The translations under genes were made by a program, and so were the position numbers. This document shows positions 8,358 through 17,576 of a stretch of DNA of 64,000 nucleotides, in pieces; the stretch's first letter is position 1, and each line of letters opens with the position of its first letter. Source of the stretch: Amycolatopsis roodepoortensis (lineage in GTDB: Bacteria; Actinomycetota; Actinomycetes; Mycobacteriales; Pseudonocardiaceae); contig NZ_JADBEJ010000005.1 of NCBI RefSeq assembly GCF_014873915.1, forward strand, positions 1,984,001-2,048,000, written 5' to 3'. Below the pieces are notes generated by a model. It ran no database searches. It saw only the letters and a program-made list of their open reading frames with translations, and was not told the DNA's origin.

Positions 8358-9401
8358 ATGTCCGAGTACGCGATCCTGGTCTACCCGTCCGCCAACCGGG
8401 TCTACACCGACTCCACTCCGGCCCTGCTGCGGGCGGAGCTGGCGGTGTTCGGTCTGTCCGCTTTGGAGACCGAGATCTCCGAGATCGGCGAGACGGAACT
8501 CGGCGGCGTCGGCTACCTCACCTTCACCACGCCCGCCCCGCTGAGTGAACGCGATCTCGCGCTCCTTTCGAACCTTTCCGCGCTGTACGCGCTGTTCGAA
8601 CTCGGCGACGGCGTCCTCAAGCCGGTGACGATCAGCCCGCTCGCGAACTTCGACTCGGATCTGCTGACCATCCAGAAATATCCGGGCAAGACGAACGAGC
8701 TGTTCACCAAGCTCCTCGTCAACGTCACCCTGATGTCGACGGCGAACCCGGCGGCGATGCTGGACAAGCCACTGCATCTTCTCGATCCGCTTTGCGGCCG
8801 CGGCACCACGCTGAACCAGGCGATGATGTACGGCTTCGACGCGACCGGCCTCGACGTCGACGGCAAGGACTTCGACTCCTACGAGCTGTTCATCAAGACC
8901 TGGCTGAAGCAGAAGCGGATCAAGCACAGCGCCGAATCCGGTCAGGTGCGCCGCAACAAGGTCCGGCTCGGCAGGCGGCTCGACATCGGTTTCGGGATCA
9001 CCAAGGAGCGGTACAAGGCCGGTGACGTCCGCAAGCTGAGCTACCTCAACTGCGACACGCTCACCACCGACGAACTGCTGCGGCCGAACTCGGTGGACCT
9101 CATCGTCACCGACGCCCCGTACGGCGTGCAGCACGGCAGCCACCGCACCCAGGACGCGTCGCTCGCGCGCAGCCCGCGCGACCTGCTCGCGGCCGCCGTT
9201 CCTGTGTGGACGCGGGTATTGCGGCCCGGCGGCGCGCTCGGCATCTCCTGGAACACCAACGTCGCGCCCCGCGAGGAGCTCGCCGCGATCCTGGACAAGG
9301 CGGGTTTGGTGGTCCGCGAGGACGGCCCGTTCGCGGAGTTCGCGCACCGGGTGGACCAGGCGATCGTGCGGGACCTGATCGTCGCCGCGAAACCCGCCTA
9401 G
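8358..9401 (+). CDS. Trm11-like SAM-dependent nucleic-acid methyltransferase
   Basis: A 347-residue Rossmann methyltransferase. The SAM motif I is LLDPLCGRGTTLNQAMMYGF, and the catalytic motif IV is DAPYG (N/D-PPY-like, the form used for exocyclic amino groups of bases). This is the UPF0020/TRMD11 layout, suggesting N2-guanosine methylation of tRNA, but no THUMP domain is evident in the first 140 residues. The ATG at 8358 gives MSEYAILVYPSANRVY. It is the only + strand gene inside the leftward translation block. Confidence 0.85.
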   Translation: MSEYAILVYPSANRVYTDSTPALLRAELAVFGLSALETEISEIGETELGGVGYLTFTTPAPLSERDLALLSNLSALYALFELGDGVLKPVTISPLANFDSDLLTIQKYPGKTNELFTKLLVNVTLMSTANPAAMLDKPLHLLDPLCGRGTTLNQAMMYGFDATGLDVDGKDFDSYELFIKTWLKQKRIKHSAESGQVRRNKVRLGRRLDIGFGITKERYKAGDVRKLSYLNCDTLTTDELLRPNSVDLIVTDAPYGVQHGSHRTQDASLARSPRDLLAAAVPVWTRVLRPGGALGISWNTNVAPREELAAILDKAGLVVREDGPFAEFAHRVDQAIVRDLIVAAKPA

Positions 9402-9414
9402 CCCCACGCGTTTC

Positions 9415-9430
9415 GTCCTCTGGATGCGGT
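9415..9430. repeat. GAGGAC stem-loop repeat, copy 2 (single arm)
   Basis: GTCCTCTGGATGCGGT directly follows the methyltransferase stop. Its partner arm is missing nearby, but it is complementary to the right arm of copy 3 at 9610-9625, so the two could pair across the intervening palindromes. Confidence 0.6.
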
Positions 9431-9484
9431 AGTCGGCATCGCGCACTATGTCCGGGGCCTGGCGCGAATGGCCCCGGTGAGCAT

Positions 9485-9537
9485 GTCGCGAAAGCCACTT
9501 TCGCGACGTCTGGTGTCGCGAAAGTGGCTTTCGCGAC
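9485..9537. repeat. Paired GCGAAAG palindromes, unit 1
   Basis: Two 23-bp sequences at 9485-9507 and 9515-9537, separated by 7 bp. The first has core GCGAAAGCCACTTTCGC and the second GCGAAAGTGGCTTTCGC, each flanked by GTC and GAC. Each is nearly self-complementary and the two are exact reverse complements, so the unit can form one 23-bp hairpin or two small ones. It lies between convergent genes. Four related units follow further on. Confidence 0.85.
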
Positions 9538-9576
9538 ACTGGCGCCGGAAGGTCGCCCTCGCGCCTCACGCATTTC

Positions 9577-9625
9577 GTCCTCTGAATGCGGTAGTCGGCA
9601 TCGCGCACTACCGCATCCAGAGGAC
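9577..9625. repeat. GAGGAC stem-loop repeat, copy 3
   Basis: Arms at 9577-9592 (GTCCTCTGAATGCGGT) and 9610-9625 (ACCGCATCCAGAGGAC), loop of 17 bases, 11 bp past the stop of the esterase gene. Sequence and layout match copy 1, and it is placed as a terminator between convergent genes. Confidence 0.75.
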
Positions 9626-9636
9626 GGAACGCGGGG

Positions 9637-10482
9637 TCAGACGATGCGTTCCCCCACGAACTTCAGCACGTCCGGCATGATCTCGCGCCAGTAGTCGTCG
9701 TTGTGCGCGCCGGGGGTCATCTTCGCGACGGCGGGGTTCAGCGCCTTGATGAGCTTGCGGTCGGCGCCGGCGAAAGGATCCGAGTTCCCGCACCACACGC
9801 CGGTCGATCCGGCGGAAAGGTCACCGGTGTGCAGCAGCGGCTCATGCGATTCCCACTGCGCGCGATCCGCGAAGACCTTGCGGGACTTGGCATCGGGCCA
9901 GCTGACGAACAACGCCGCGCTGGCGACGGCGACGGCCTTGAGGTCCTTGTGGTCACGGGCGTAGCGCAGCGCGCCGAACCCGCCCATCGAGATCCCGAAC
10001 ATCGCCGACGGCGGCCGCAGCTGACGCTGGGCGAGCCAGCCGGGCAGTTCGTCGGACAGCATCCGCTGCGGGTCGTCGCCCTTGCCGACGTCCACCCAGT
10101 AGTTGTCGCCGTCGACGGCGGCCACCGCGAACCCGGGCCGCCCGGCCGCGACGGCCTGGTTCAGCGCGTCCTGCACGCCGAGATCCAGGAACGTCCGCGC
10201 GTCGGCGCCGCGCCCGTGCAGGGCGACGCAGACCGGCATCCCGACCCGTGACACCCCGTCGGGCGCGATGATGACGAGGTTGACGTCGCGGTTCCGCGCC
10301 GCGGACCGCATCTTCTGCACCGTGACCGCTTCGGTGAGCGGCGTCGGGGTGCTCGGCGGGGCCACCGGAGGCGGCCCCACCAGGGGCGGTTTCTCGGCGC
10401 CGCAAGCGGAAAGCAGCGCCGAGCCGCCGAGAGCCGCGGCCCCCAGCAGCAGGCCACGCCGGCTCACGGCGTGGTCCACCAT
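9637..10482 (-). CDS. Lipoprotein esterase / alpha-beta hydrolase
   Basis: A 281-residue exported hydrolase. The N-terminus has a twin-Arg-like SRRGLLLGAAALGGSA followed by the lipobox LLSAC, so it should be anchored outside the membrane. The nucleophile elbow GISMGGFG (GxSxG) and a late His in PGAHNDDYW fit an esterase-D/feruloyl-esterase-like catalytic triad. The start at 10482 is 1 base past the rbfA stop, so translation is probably coupled to rbfA. The substrate is unknown. Confidence 0.82.
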   Translation of the reverse strand: MVDHAVSRRGLLLGAAALGGSALLSACGAEKPPLVGPPPVAPPSTPTPLTEAVTVQKMRSAARNRDVNLVIIAPDGVSRVGMPVCVALHGRGADARTFLDLGVQDALNQAVAAGRPGFAVAAVDGDNYWVDVGKGDDPQRMLSDELPGWLAQRQLRPPSAMFGISMGGFGALRYARDHKDLKAVAVASAALFVSWPDAKSRKVFADRAQWESHEPLLHTGDLSAGSTGVWCGNSDPFAGADRKLIKALNPAVAKMTPGAHNDDYWREIMPDVLKFVGERIV

Positions 10483-10483
10483 C

Positions 10484-10960
10484 TCAGCGACGGGTCTCCT
10501 CGTCGGCGAACTCATCGTCTTCGGCCTCTTCCCGCGGCGGCTTGTACGGGTCGGGTTCACCGGCGTGCTGCGCCCCGGTCGCCCGCCGGGCGACCTCCGC
10601 GTCGGCCTCCCTGGCCTTCGCGAGGAGGTCTTCGATGCGCTTGGCGTCCTCGGGAATGCTGTCGGCCACGAAGGCCAGCGTCGGGGTGTAGCGGACACCC
10701 GTGCCCTGCCCGACCTTCGTGCGCAGGACACCGCGAGCGGATTCGAGCGCCGCCGCGGCACCGGCGTGGTCGGGCGTGGACTCCAGGTTCTCGCCGAGCA
10801 CCGTGTAGTAGACCGTGGCGTCGTGCAGATCCGCCGTGATCTTCGTGTCGGTGATCGTCACGTGGTTCAGCCGCGGATCCTTGATGTCGTGCTCGATCGC
10901 GTGCGCGACGATCTGCGAGATCCGCTTGGCGAGCTTACGAGCCCGAGCGGGGTCGGCCAT
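10484..10960 (-). CDS. rbfA: 30S ribosome-binding factor A
   Basis: A small KH-fold protein needed for late maturation of the 30S subunit and 16S rRNA 5' end. The start MADPARARKLAKRISQIVA, the segment DPRLNHVTITDTKIT, and LRTKVGQGTGVRYTPTLAFV are all typical. The 158-residue length includes an acidic C-terminal tail common in actinobacteria. It lies 29 bp after the DUF503 gene in the infB operon. Confidence 0.96.
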   Translation of the reverse strand: MADPARARKLAKRISQIVAHAIEHDIKDPRLNHVTITDTKITADLHDATVYYTVLGENLESTPDHAGAAAALESARGVLRTKVGQGTGVRYTPTLAFVADSIPEDAKRIEDLLAKAREADAEVARRATGAQHAGEPDPYKPPREEAEDDEFADEETRR

Positions 10961-10989
10961 GGGATTTCGTCTCCTCGAAAGGTCTTCTG

Positions 10990-11283
10990 CTAGTCGTCCG
11001 GGCCGAGCAGCCGGCGGTGGGTGGAGAGCAGTTCGAACTCCGGCCTCCCGGCCATGAGGCGCTCACACGAGTCGAGCACGTCACGAACGTGCTCGCCACT
11101 CGCCGCGACCACGGCCACACCGATCAGCGCGCGCCGGTGCAGGTCTTGATGGCCGGCTTCGGCGACGGAGACGTCGAAACGCCTGCGTACCTCGGCCAGC
11201 ACCGGCTTGATCACGGATCGCTTCTGCTTGAGCGAGTGGACGTCGCCCAGCAGGATGTCGAGCTCAAGAGCTCCTACGAACAT
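10990..11283 (-). CDS. ylxP: DUF503 / YlxP-like protein
   Basis: A 97-residue protein of the DUF503 family, normally found between infB and rbfA as here; biochemical role not settled. Typical segments are MFVGALELDILLGDVHSLKQ, KRSVIKPVLAEVRRRFDVSVAE and HQDLHRRALIGVAVV. The family has a ferredoxin-like fold and associates with ribosome-biogenesis genes by context. Confidence 0.92.
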   Translation of the reverse strand: MFVGALELDILLGDVHSLKQKRSVIKPVLAEVRRRFDVSVAEAGHQDLHRRALIGVAVVAASGEHVRDVLDSCERLMAGRPEFELLSTHRRLLGPDD

Positions 11284-11310
11284 GTGGGATTCTGGGTTGT
11301 TTCGAAGGTG

Positions 11311-11350
11311 AAGCGGCGCTCCCCCGCCCAGATGCGGGAGAGCGCCGCTT
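11311..11350 (-). terminator. Hairpin after infB
   Basis: Arms 11311-11327 and 11334-11350 pair over 17 bp with one mismatch (AAGCGGCGCTC outward, CCCGC inward) and a 6-base loop. It starts 6 bp past the infB stop on the minus strand and has no long U-run. It may terminate or attenuate readthrough from infB into ylxP-rbfA. Confidence 0.6.
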
Positions 11351-11356
11351 TGTCAC

Positions 11357-14300
11357 TTACGCACGCGGCTTTTCGCGCTGCTCGTAGGTCTCGATGATGT
11401 CGCCGACCTTGAGGTCGCTGTACGACCCCAGAGTCAGACCACACTCGAATCCGTCGCGGACCTCGACCACGTCGTCCTTGAACCGCCGCAGCGAGCTGAT
11501 CGGCAGGTTCTCGGCGATGACGGTCGCGTCGCGGAGCAGACGGGCCCGCGCGTTGCGGCGGATCTCGCCCGAGACGACGAGACAACCGGCGATGGTGCCG
11601 ATCTTCGACGACTTGAAGACGTCGCGGATCTCCGCCTTGCCGAGCTCGACCTCTTCGTACTCCGGCTTGAGCATGCCCTTCAGGGCCTGCTCGATCTCTT
11701 CGATCGCCTGGTAGATGACCGTGTAGTACCGGACGTCGACGCCTTCGCGGGTGGCCCGCTCGGTCGCCTTGCCCTGCGCACGGACGTTGAAGCCCAGGAC
11801 GATCGCGTCGGACGCGGTCGCCAGGTCGATGTCGGACTCGGTGACGCCACCGACACCGCGGTGCACGACGTTGAGTTCGACGTCGTCGCCGACCTCGAGC
11901 TGCACCAGCGAGGCTTCGAGCGCCTCGACGGTACCGGAGTTGTCACCCTTGATGATCAGGTTGAGGCTGTTCGTCTCCTTCAAGGCGGAGTCGAGGTCCT
12001 CGAGGCTGACCCGCTTGCGGCGCGACGCGTTGAGGGCGTTGCGCGTCCGGGCGGAGCGGCGCTCGGCGATCTGCCGGGCGACGCGGTCCTCGTCGACCAC
12101 CAGGAAGGTGTCGCCCGCGCCCGGCACCGAGGTGAACCCGATGACCTGGACGGGACGCGACGGGTACGCCTCCGTGACGTCGACGTTGTGCTCGTCGACC
12201 ATCCGGCGGACGCGGCCGTAGGCGTCACCCGCCACGACCGAGTCACCGACGCGCAGCGTGCCTCGCTGGACCAGCACCGTGGCCACCGGACCGCGGCCGC
12301 GGTCGAGGTGGGCCTCGATCGCGACACCCTGGGCCTCCATGTCCGGGTTGGCCCGGAGGTCCAGCGCGGCGTCGGCGGTCAGCAGGATCGCCTCGAGCAG
12401 GCCGTCGATGTTGATGTTCTGCCGCGCGGAGATCTCGACGAACATCGTGTCGCCGCCGTACTCCTCGGCGACCAGGCCGTACTCGGTCAGCTGCTGCCGG
12501 ATCTTGTCCGGGTTCGCGCCTTCCTTGTCGATCTTGTTGATCGCGACCACGATCGGCGCCTTGGCGGCCTGCGCGTGGTTGATCGCCTCGACCGTCTGCG
12601 GCATCACACCGTCGTCGGCCGCCACCACGATCACCGCGATGTCGGTCGAGTTGGCACCACGGGCACGCATGGCGGTGAACGCCTCGTGACCCGGGGTGTC
12701 GATGAAGGTGATCAGACGCGGGTTGCCCTCGAGCTCGGTCTCGATCTGGTAGGCGCCGATGTGCTGGGTGATGCCACCGGCTTCACCTTCGCGCACCTTC
12801 GTCTTGCGGATCGTGTCGAGCAGGCGGGTCTTACCGTGGTCGACGTGACCCATGATGGTCACGACCGGCGGACGGACCTGCAGATCCTCTTCCTCACCCG
12901 CGTCTTCGCCGTAGGTGATGTCGAAGGTCTCGAGCAGCTCCCGGTCCTCTTCCTCGGGACTGACGACCTGAACGTTGTAGTTCATTTCGCCGCCGAGCAG
13001 TTCCAGGATGTCGTCGGACACCGACTGCGTCGCGGTGACCATCTCACCGAGGTGGAACAGCACCTGCACCAGCGAAGCCGGGTTGGCGTCGATCTTCTCG
13101 GCGAAGTCGGTCAGCGAGGCACCACGCGGCAGGCGGATCGTCTCGCCCTGCCCCTTGGGCAGACGGACACCACCGACGCTGGGCGCCTGCATGTTGTCCA
13201 TGTACTCCTGGCGCTTCTGCCGCTTCGACTTGCGGCCCTTGCGCGAGGGGCCACCGGGACGCCCGAAGGCACCCGCGGTACCGCCACGGCCACCGGGGCC
13301 GCCACGACCGCCGCCGCCACGGAAACCGCCGCCACCGGCCGGGGCACCGCCGCCGCCACCGGGGCCACCGCCACCGGGACGGAAACCGCCGCCACCGCCG
13401 CCGCCGGGACGGAAACCGCCACCGCCGCCGCCACCGGGACCGCCGCGGAAACCTCCGCCGCCGCCACCGGGACCGCCACGAGCGCCGCCACCGGGGCCAC
13501 CACGGGCTCCGCCGCCGGGGCCACCACGGCCGCCACCGGGACCACCGGCCGGACGGGCCGGGCGGCCCGGCATCATGCCGGGGTTCGGACGCGGGGGCAT
13601 GTTGCCCGGGCTGGGCCGGTTACCGCCGGGAGCGCCGCCACCGGGACGCGGGGCCGGACGGTCGCCGCCCTGCCCGCCACCGGGACGCGGCGGACGGTTG
13701 TCGCCGCCCTGCTGGTTGCCGCCACCGGGACGCGGGGCGGACGGGCGCGGGGCCGGGGCACCGGAACCCACGCCGAACGGGTTGTTGCCGACACGCGGGG
13801 TGCGCGGGCCGGGCTTCGGGCCGCCGGGCTTGGGACCCTGCGGCTTCGGCGGCACGACCGAACCCTGCGACGGCGTCTGGGACGCCGGCGGGGTGGTGGG
13901 TGCCGCCGGGGTCTCCTTCTTCGGCTCGGCCGGAGCGGCCTTCGCCGCCGGAGCGACCTCTTCCTTGGGCGCCGGCGGCCGGGGGCCGGGGCGCGGACCC
14001 GGGCGGACACCCGGGGTGGCGGGCCGGGACGGCTGCTGGGCCGGGGCCGGCTTCTCCGACGCTGCCGGAGCGGACGCCGCGGGGACGGCCGGGGCCTCGG
14101 ACTTCGCCGCGGGCGCGGGCTGAGCGGGCTTCGCGGCCGGAGCCGGGGCAGCGGGCTTCGCGGGCGGCGCGGGTGAAGGACGGGGGCCGGGGGTCGGAAC
14201 CGGCTTCTTCTTGCCGTCCTTGGACGGATACGCGTCACGGAGACGACGGGCGACCGGCGCCTCGACGGTGGACGACGCGGACTTCACGAACTCGCCCTGT

Positions 14301-14380
14301 TCCTTCAACTTGGCGAGAACTTCCTTGCTGGTGATGCCGAGCTCTTTCGCGAGCTCATGTACTCGGGCCTTGCCTGGCAC
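11357..14380 (-). CDS. infB: Translation initiation factor IF-2
   Basis: GTPase that places initiator tRNA on the 30S subunit. Order: N-terminal IF2_N domain (VPGKARVHELAKELGITSK), a long Ala/Pro-rich then Gly-rich linker to about residue 385, the G domain with GHVDHGKT near residue 511 and NKID, then EF-Tu-like domain II and the C-terminal fMet-tRNA-binding domain. At 1007 residues it is long, as in other actinomycetes. The GTG at 14380 is preferred because AGGAGA precedes it at good distance; an ATG 12 bp upstream overlaps that ribosome site. Confidence 0.96.
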   Translation of the reverse strand: MPGKARVHELAKELGITSKEVLAKLKEQGEFVKSASSTVEAPVARRLRDAYPSKDGKKKPVPTPGPRPSPAPPAKPAAPAPAAKPAQPAPAAKSEAPAVPAASAPAASEKPAPAQQPSRPATPGVRPGPRPGPRPPAPKEEVAPAAKAAPAEPKKETPAAPTTPPASQTPSQGSVVPPKPQGPKPGGPKPGPRTPRVGNNPFGVGSGAPAPRPSAPRPGGGNQQGGDNRPPRPGGGQGGDRPAPRPGGGAPGGNRPSPGNMPPRPNPGMMPGRPARPAGGPGGGRGGPGGGARGGPGGGARGGPGGGGGGFRGGPGGGGGGGFRPGGGGGGGFRPGGGGPGGGGGAPAGGGGFRGGGGRGGPGGRGGTAGAFGRPGGPSRKGRKSKRQKRQEYMDNMQAPSVGGVRLPKGQGETIRLPRGASLTDFAEKIDANPASLVQVLFHLGEMVTATQSVSDDILELLGGEMNYNVQVVSPEEEDRELLETFDITYGEDAGEEEDLQVRPPVVTIMGHVDHGKTRLLDTIRKTKVREGEAGGITQHIGAYQIETELEGNPRLITFIDTPGHEAFTAMRARGANSTDIAVIVVAADDGVMPQTVEAINHAQAAKAPIVVAINKIDKEGANPDKIRQQLTEYGLVAEEYGGDTMFVEISARQNINIDGLLEAILLTADAALDLRANPDMEAQGVAIEAHLDRGRGPVATVLVQRGTLRVGDSVVAGDAYGRVRRMVDEHNVDVTEAYPSRPVQVIGFTSVPGAGDTFLVVDEDRVARQIAERRSARTRNALNASRRKRVSLEDLDSALKETNSLNLIIKGDNSGTVEALEASLVQLEVGDDVELNVVHRGVGGVTESDIDLATASDAIVLGFNVRAQGKATERATREGVDVRYYTVIYQAIEEIEQALKGMLKPEYEEVELGKAEIRDVFKSSKIGTIAGCLVVSGEIRRNARARLLRDATVIAENLPISSLRRFKDDVVEVRDGFECGLTLGSYSDLKVGDIIETYEQREKPRA

Positions 14381-14525
14381 AGCTCTCCTCATCTGGGGAG
14401 GCCGGCGGCAGACCCGCAGACCTCGTCCTATTGTCGCGCGTTCATTGATTCAGCTTCACGGCTGACTCATGACGGGTCGACCTGCTTCCTGATTCCATCC
14501 GGCACCGGGGATGTCCCGGCGCCCT

Positions 14526-14855
14526 TTAGCCTTCGGCGTGCCGCTCCAGGCGTTCGTGGACACCCTGGGCGTCGAGCGATCCGGGAACACGAAGTGCCCG
14601 GGGGAACGCCCTGCGCCGCTCGGCCTTGGCCAGACAGTCCGGCACGGGGTGCAACCAGGCACCCCGGCCCGGCAACCGCCGACGTTCGTCGACGATCAGC
14701 CGACCGTCCGCCGCGACCACTCGCAGCAACTCGCCGATCAAGGCCCGCTTACGGCAACCCACACACGTGCGAACCGGGACTTCCCGGTCATGCTGGAGGT
14801 CGGTTCCCGGCCGCGGGCTCTGAACCACTCGTAAGTCTAGCGCTTCGACCTTCAC
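14526..14855 (-). CDS. ylxR: YlxR-family (DUF448) RNA-binding protein
   Basis: Small nusA-operon protein with the signature VRTCVGCRKRA near residue 28 and GRGAWLHPVPDCL further on. The family is a putative RNA or nucleoid-associated regulator; its role here is not proven. The GTG at 14855 overlaps the nusA stop as GTGA. The real start could be later, since the family usually begins close to RTCVGC, which would remove about 26 residues. Confidence 0.9.
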   Translation of the reverse strand: MKVEALDLRVVQSPRPGTDLQHDREVPVRTCVGCRKRALIGELLRVVAADGRLIVDERRRLPGRGAWLHPVPDCLAKAERRRAFPRALRVPGSLDAQGVHERLERHAEG

Positions 14856-15892
14856 TCAGCCGAACCGGTTGCCGCGGCGGGCCGCGCCTGCCCGGCGTGT
14901 GCTTCGTCACCCTGCTCAGGGGCGGCGTCGCTGCGGATGTCGATCCGCCAGCCGGTGAGCCGGGCGGCGAGGCGGGCGTTCTGCCCTTCCTTGCCGATCG
15001 CGAGCGAAAGCTGGTAGTCCGGGACGACGACGCGAGCGGTCTTGGCTTTCTCGTCGACGACCCGTACGGAAACAACCTTCGCGGGCGACAGCGCATTCCC
15101 GACGAACTTCGCCGGGTCTTCGGAGAAGTCGATGATGTCGATCTTCTCGCCCGCCAGCTCGCTCATCACGTTGCGCACGCGCGCGCCGACCGGACCGATG
15201 CACGCGCCCTTGGCGTTGACGCCGGGCACCGTCGAGCGGACCGCGATCTTGGTCCGGTGTCCCGGCTCCCGCGCGACGGCGGCGATCTCGACCGTGCCGT
15301 CGGCGATCTCGGGGACCTCGAGGGCGAACAGCTTGTGCACCAGCTTCGGATGCGAACGGGACAGCGTGATCTGCGGACCGCGGTTGCCGCGCGAGACGGT
15401 CACGACGTAGGCCTTGATCCGGTCGCCGTGCTCGTAGGTCTCGCCGGGTACCTGCTCGATCGCGGGCAGCACGCCTTCGATGTCGCCGACCTGGATGACG
15501 ACCATGCCGCGGGCGTTGGCGCGGGCGTCGCGCTGCACCACCCCGGCGACGATCTCGTTCTCCTTGGCGGAGAACTCGCCGAAGGTCTTCTCGTGCTCGG
15601 CGTCGCGCAGCCGCTGCAGGATGACCTGCCGCGCGGTGGTCGCCGCGATCCGGCCGAAGCCCTCGGGGGTGTCGTCCCACTCCTCGTCGGTCTGGCCGTC
15701 CGGGGTGAGGGTGTGCGCGAGGACGCGGACCAGGCCGCTCTTGCGGTCGATGTCGATCCTGGCGTGCGGCTGGTGGCCCTCGGTGTGCTTGTACGCGGTG
15801 AGGAGCGCGGTTTCGATCGCTTCGATCACCGTCTCGAAGGGGATGTCCTTGTCCCGTTCGATCGCGCGCAGCGCGGCGATGTCGACGTTCAC
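14852..15892 (-). CDS. nusA: Transcription termination/antitermination factor NusA
   Basis: Binds RNA polymerase and nascent RNA to modulate pausing, termination and rRNA antitermination. The N-terminal domain begins MNVDIAALRAIERDKDIPFE. The S1 domain covers about residues 115-180 (EIVAGVVQRD). Two KH domains follow, with GACIGPVGARVRNVMSEL and LAIGKEGQNARLAARLTGW. At 346 residues it lacks the acidic repeats of enterobacterial NusA, normal for actinobacteria. Its ATG overlaps the rimP stop by 4 bp. Confidence 0.97.
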   Translation of the reverse strand: MNVDIAALRAIERDKDIPFETVIEAIETALLTAYKHTEGHQPHARIDIDRKSGLVRVLAHTLTPDGQTDEEWDDTPEGFGRIAATTARQVILQRLRDAEHEKTFGEFSAKENEIVAGVVQRDARANARGMVVIQVGDIEGVLPAIEQVPGETYEHGDRIKAYVVTVSRGNRGPQITLSRSHPKLVHKLFALEVPEIADGTVEIAAVAREPGHRTKIAVRSTVPGVNAKGACIGPVGARVRNVMSELAGEKIDIIDFSEDPAKFVGNALSPAKVVSVRVVDEKAKTARVVVPDYQLSLAIGKEGQNARLAARLTGWRIDIRSDAAPEQGDEAHAGQARPAAATGSAE

Positions 15893-16428
15893 TTCGGCTC
15901 CTCCTTCGGCTCCGTGGTGGCGGCGTTCAGGGCCGACGCATCGTTTTCCAACAGTTTCAGGTCCTCGGCAGGTGGTTGCTTGAACTCGATCTCGATGACC
16001 GCCTTGGTCACCGAGGCGTAGCTGACGTCCCGGATCTCGCCGTCCACGAGCACTCGCGCGGATTTCTCCCCCGCGTGCCCCACGCGGCCGATGAACGCCG
16101 CGCCCTCGGCCGGGGTGATCTTGACGAGGCGGAACTTCGCGCGCCGCCAGTGCCGCCGCACGGTGAGCGGCCGGTCGAGACCCGGCGACGTGACTTCGAG
16201 CGTGTACGCGCTCGCGATCACGTGCTCGTTCTCGTCGAGCGCGGCGGAGACGGCGCGGCTGACGCTCGCCACCTCGTCCAGCCCGACGCCGTCGTCCCCG
16301 TCGACGACGACCTTGACCAGCTGGCGGCGGCCTGCCTGCTGGACCTCGAAGGAATCGAGGTCGAAACCCGCGGCCTTGACGGCTTCGGCCACGATGGGCT
16401 CCAGCCTGCTGGCGAGGTCGTTGGGCAC
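15889..16428 (-). CDS. rimP: Ribosome maturation factor RimP
   Basis: Assists 30S subunit assembly; first gene of the rimP-nusA-ylxR-infB operon. Typical segments are KAAGFDLDSFEVQQAGRRQL, VVVDGDDGVGLDEVASVSRA and YTLEVTSPGLDRPLT. The 179-aa length is normal. The promoter must lie in the 135-bp gap shared with the divergent lipoprotein gene at 16564. Confidence 0.96.
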   Translation of the reverse strand: MPNDLASRLEPIVAEAVKAAGFDLDSFEVQQAGRRQLVKVVVDGDDGVGLDEVASVSRAVSAALDENEHVIASAYTLEVTSPGLDRPLTVRRHWRRAKFRLVKITPAEGAAFIGRVGHAGEKSARVLVDGEIRDVSYASVTKAVIEIEFKQPPAEDLKLLENDASALNAATTEPKEEPK

Positions 16429-16563
16429 GGTGGAGCGCTCCTGTTCGGCTGTGGGCGACCCGGCGGCGTGGATCCGGGTTCGGTAGTGGACCAGCTTATC
16501 CGGTCACCCCCGCGTGACGCGCGAGCGGCGGCCCCGCGCGGGGTACTGGCAGGATGGGGCGGC

Positions 16564-17493
16564 GTGACCGGAAGATCGACAGAGCCGAGCCGTCGCACTT
16601 TCCTGCGGATGGGAGCGCTGGCCGCGCTGGCCGTGCCGCTGGCGTCCGCCTGCTCCCCCGGCTTCGACGAAAGCCCCGACCCGCTGGGTCCCCTGCTGCG
16701 CGCGGCGGAGAACGACGCGGCCGGCGCGAAGGCGCTGGGTGCCGAGGGCGAAGCGGTCGCCACCGCGCGGGCCGCGCACGCGGCGGCGCTCAAGACCGAG
16801 GTGGACCGGCTCAACCGGCCGAAGCCGGAGCAGCCGGGTCCGGCGGCGATACCGCCGCCGTCGTCGCTGGACGGGCTCAAGGAGCGGCTCGCCACGGCTC
16901 GTAAACAGGCCGAGGGCCTCGTGCCGTCACTGCCCCGCTATCGCGCCGGGATGGTCGCCTCGGTGGCGGCGGGCTGCGCGGCGCTGCAGCAGAGTTCGGA
17001 GAAGATCGGCCGCGGCGACGACGCCGGACCGGTCGAAGTGCCCGCCGGGGTCCAGCTCGCCGGGGAGAGCGCGGAAGCCGTCCAGCAGGCGCTCGCCGCC
17101 GAGCACGCGGCGATCTGGGTGTACGGGCTGGTCAGCGCGTACCTGCCCGCGGCGTTCACCGGCGCGGTGTCCCGGGGCACGGCCGAGCACGTCAAGCGAC
17201 GGGACGTCTGCGAACGGATGCTTTCCGCGGCGGGTCAGACCCCCACCGGCCCGGAGGCCGCGTACGTGCCGCCGAGGCCGGTGACCGACGCGAACTCGGC
17301 GATGGAACTGGTGGCGACGGCCGAGGCGGACGCGACCTCGGCCTGGCTCGGCGTGATCGACCGGACGGACGACGCGGCCCTGCGGACGACGGCGCTGAAC
17401 GCCCTGATCGGGTCGGCGCGGCGGGGCACGGCGTGGCGGGCGGAGTTCGGCGCGAAGCCGGTGGCGATCGCGATGCCCGGCCAGTCGGCGTAG
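16564..17493 (+). CDS. DUF4439-domain lipoprotein
   Basis: A 309-residue exported lipoprotein of unknown function. The signal has a twin-Arg motif (SRRTFLRMGALAALAVPL) and the lipobox ASAC. The C-terminal third matches the ferritin-like DUF4439 layout (EAVQQALAAEHAAIWVYGLV, then a second helical pair with TAEADAT). DUF4439 proteins carry a helical-bundle fold of unproven function. GTG at 16564 is chosen. It is divergent from rimP and ends at a strong bidirectional hairpin. Confidence 0.85.
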   Translation: MTGRSTEPSRRTFLRMGALAALAVPLASACSPGFDESPDPLGPLLRAAENDAAGAKALGAEGEAVATARAAHAAALKTEVDRLNRPKPEQPGPAAIPPPSSLDGLKERLATARKQAEGLVPSLPRYRAGMVASVAAGCAALQQSSEKIGRGDDAGPVEVPAGVQLAGESAEAVQQALAAEHAAIWVYGLVSAYLPAAFTGAVSRGTAEHVKRRDVCERMLSAAGQTPTGPEAAYVPPRPVTDANSAMELVATAEADATSAWLGVIDRTDDAALRTTALNALIGSARRGTAWRAEFGAKPVAIAMPGQSA

Positions 17494-17512
17494 CCGAAGG
17501 ACGCCTTCCCCG

Positions 17513-17575
17513 CCCGTGAGCTGAAAGGGCCCTTCACCGCGTGAGATGCGGTGAAGGGCCCTTTCAGCTCACGGG
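17513..17575. terminator. Long perfect bidirectional hairpin
   Basis: Arms 17513-17540 and 17548-17575 are perfect 28-bp complements around a 7-base loop, with core GTGAAGGGCCCTTTCAG on the right. It lies between convergent genes and abuts the stop of the minus-strand gene, so it should stop transcription from both sides. No long U-run is present. Confidence 0.85.
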
Positions 17576-17576
17576 G

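Noticed and set aside
11861..14176. Long + strand frame opposite infB
   Set aside because: Low-complexity Gly/Thr/Ala reading of the IF-2 gene in antisense; no ribosome site or conserved feature.
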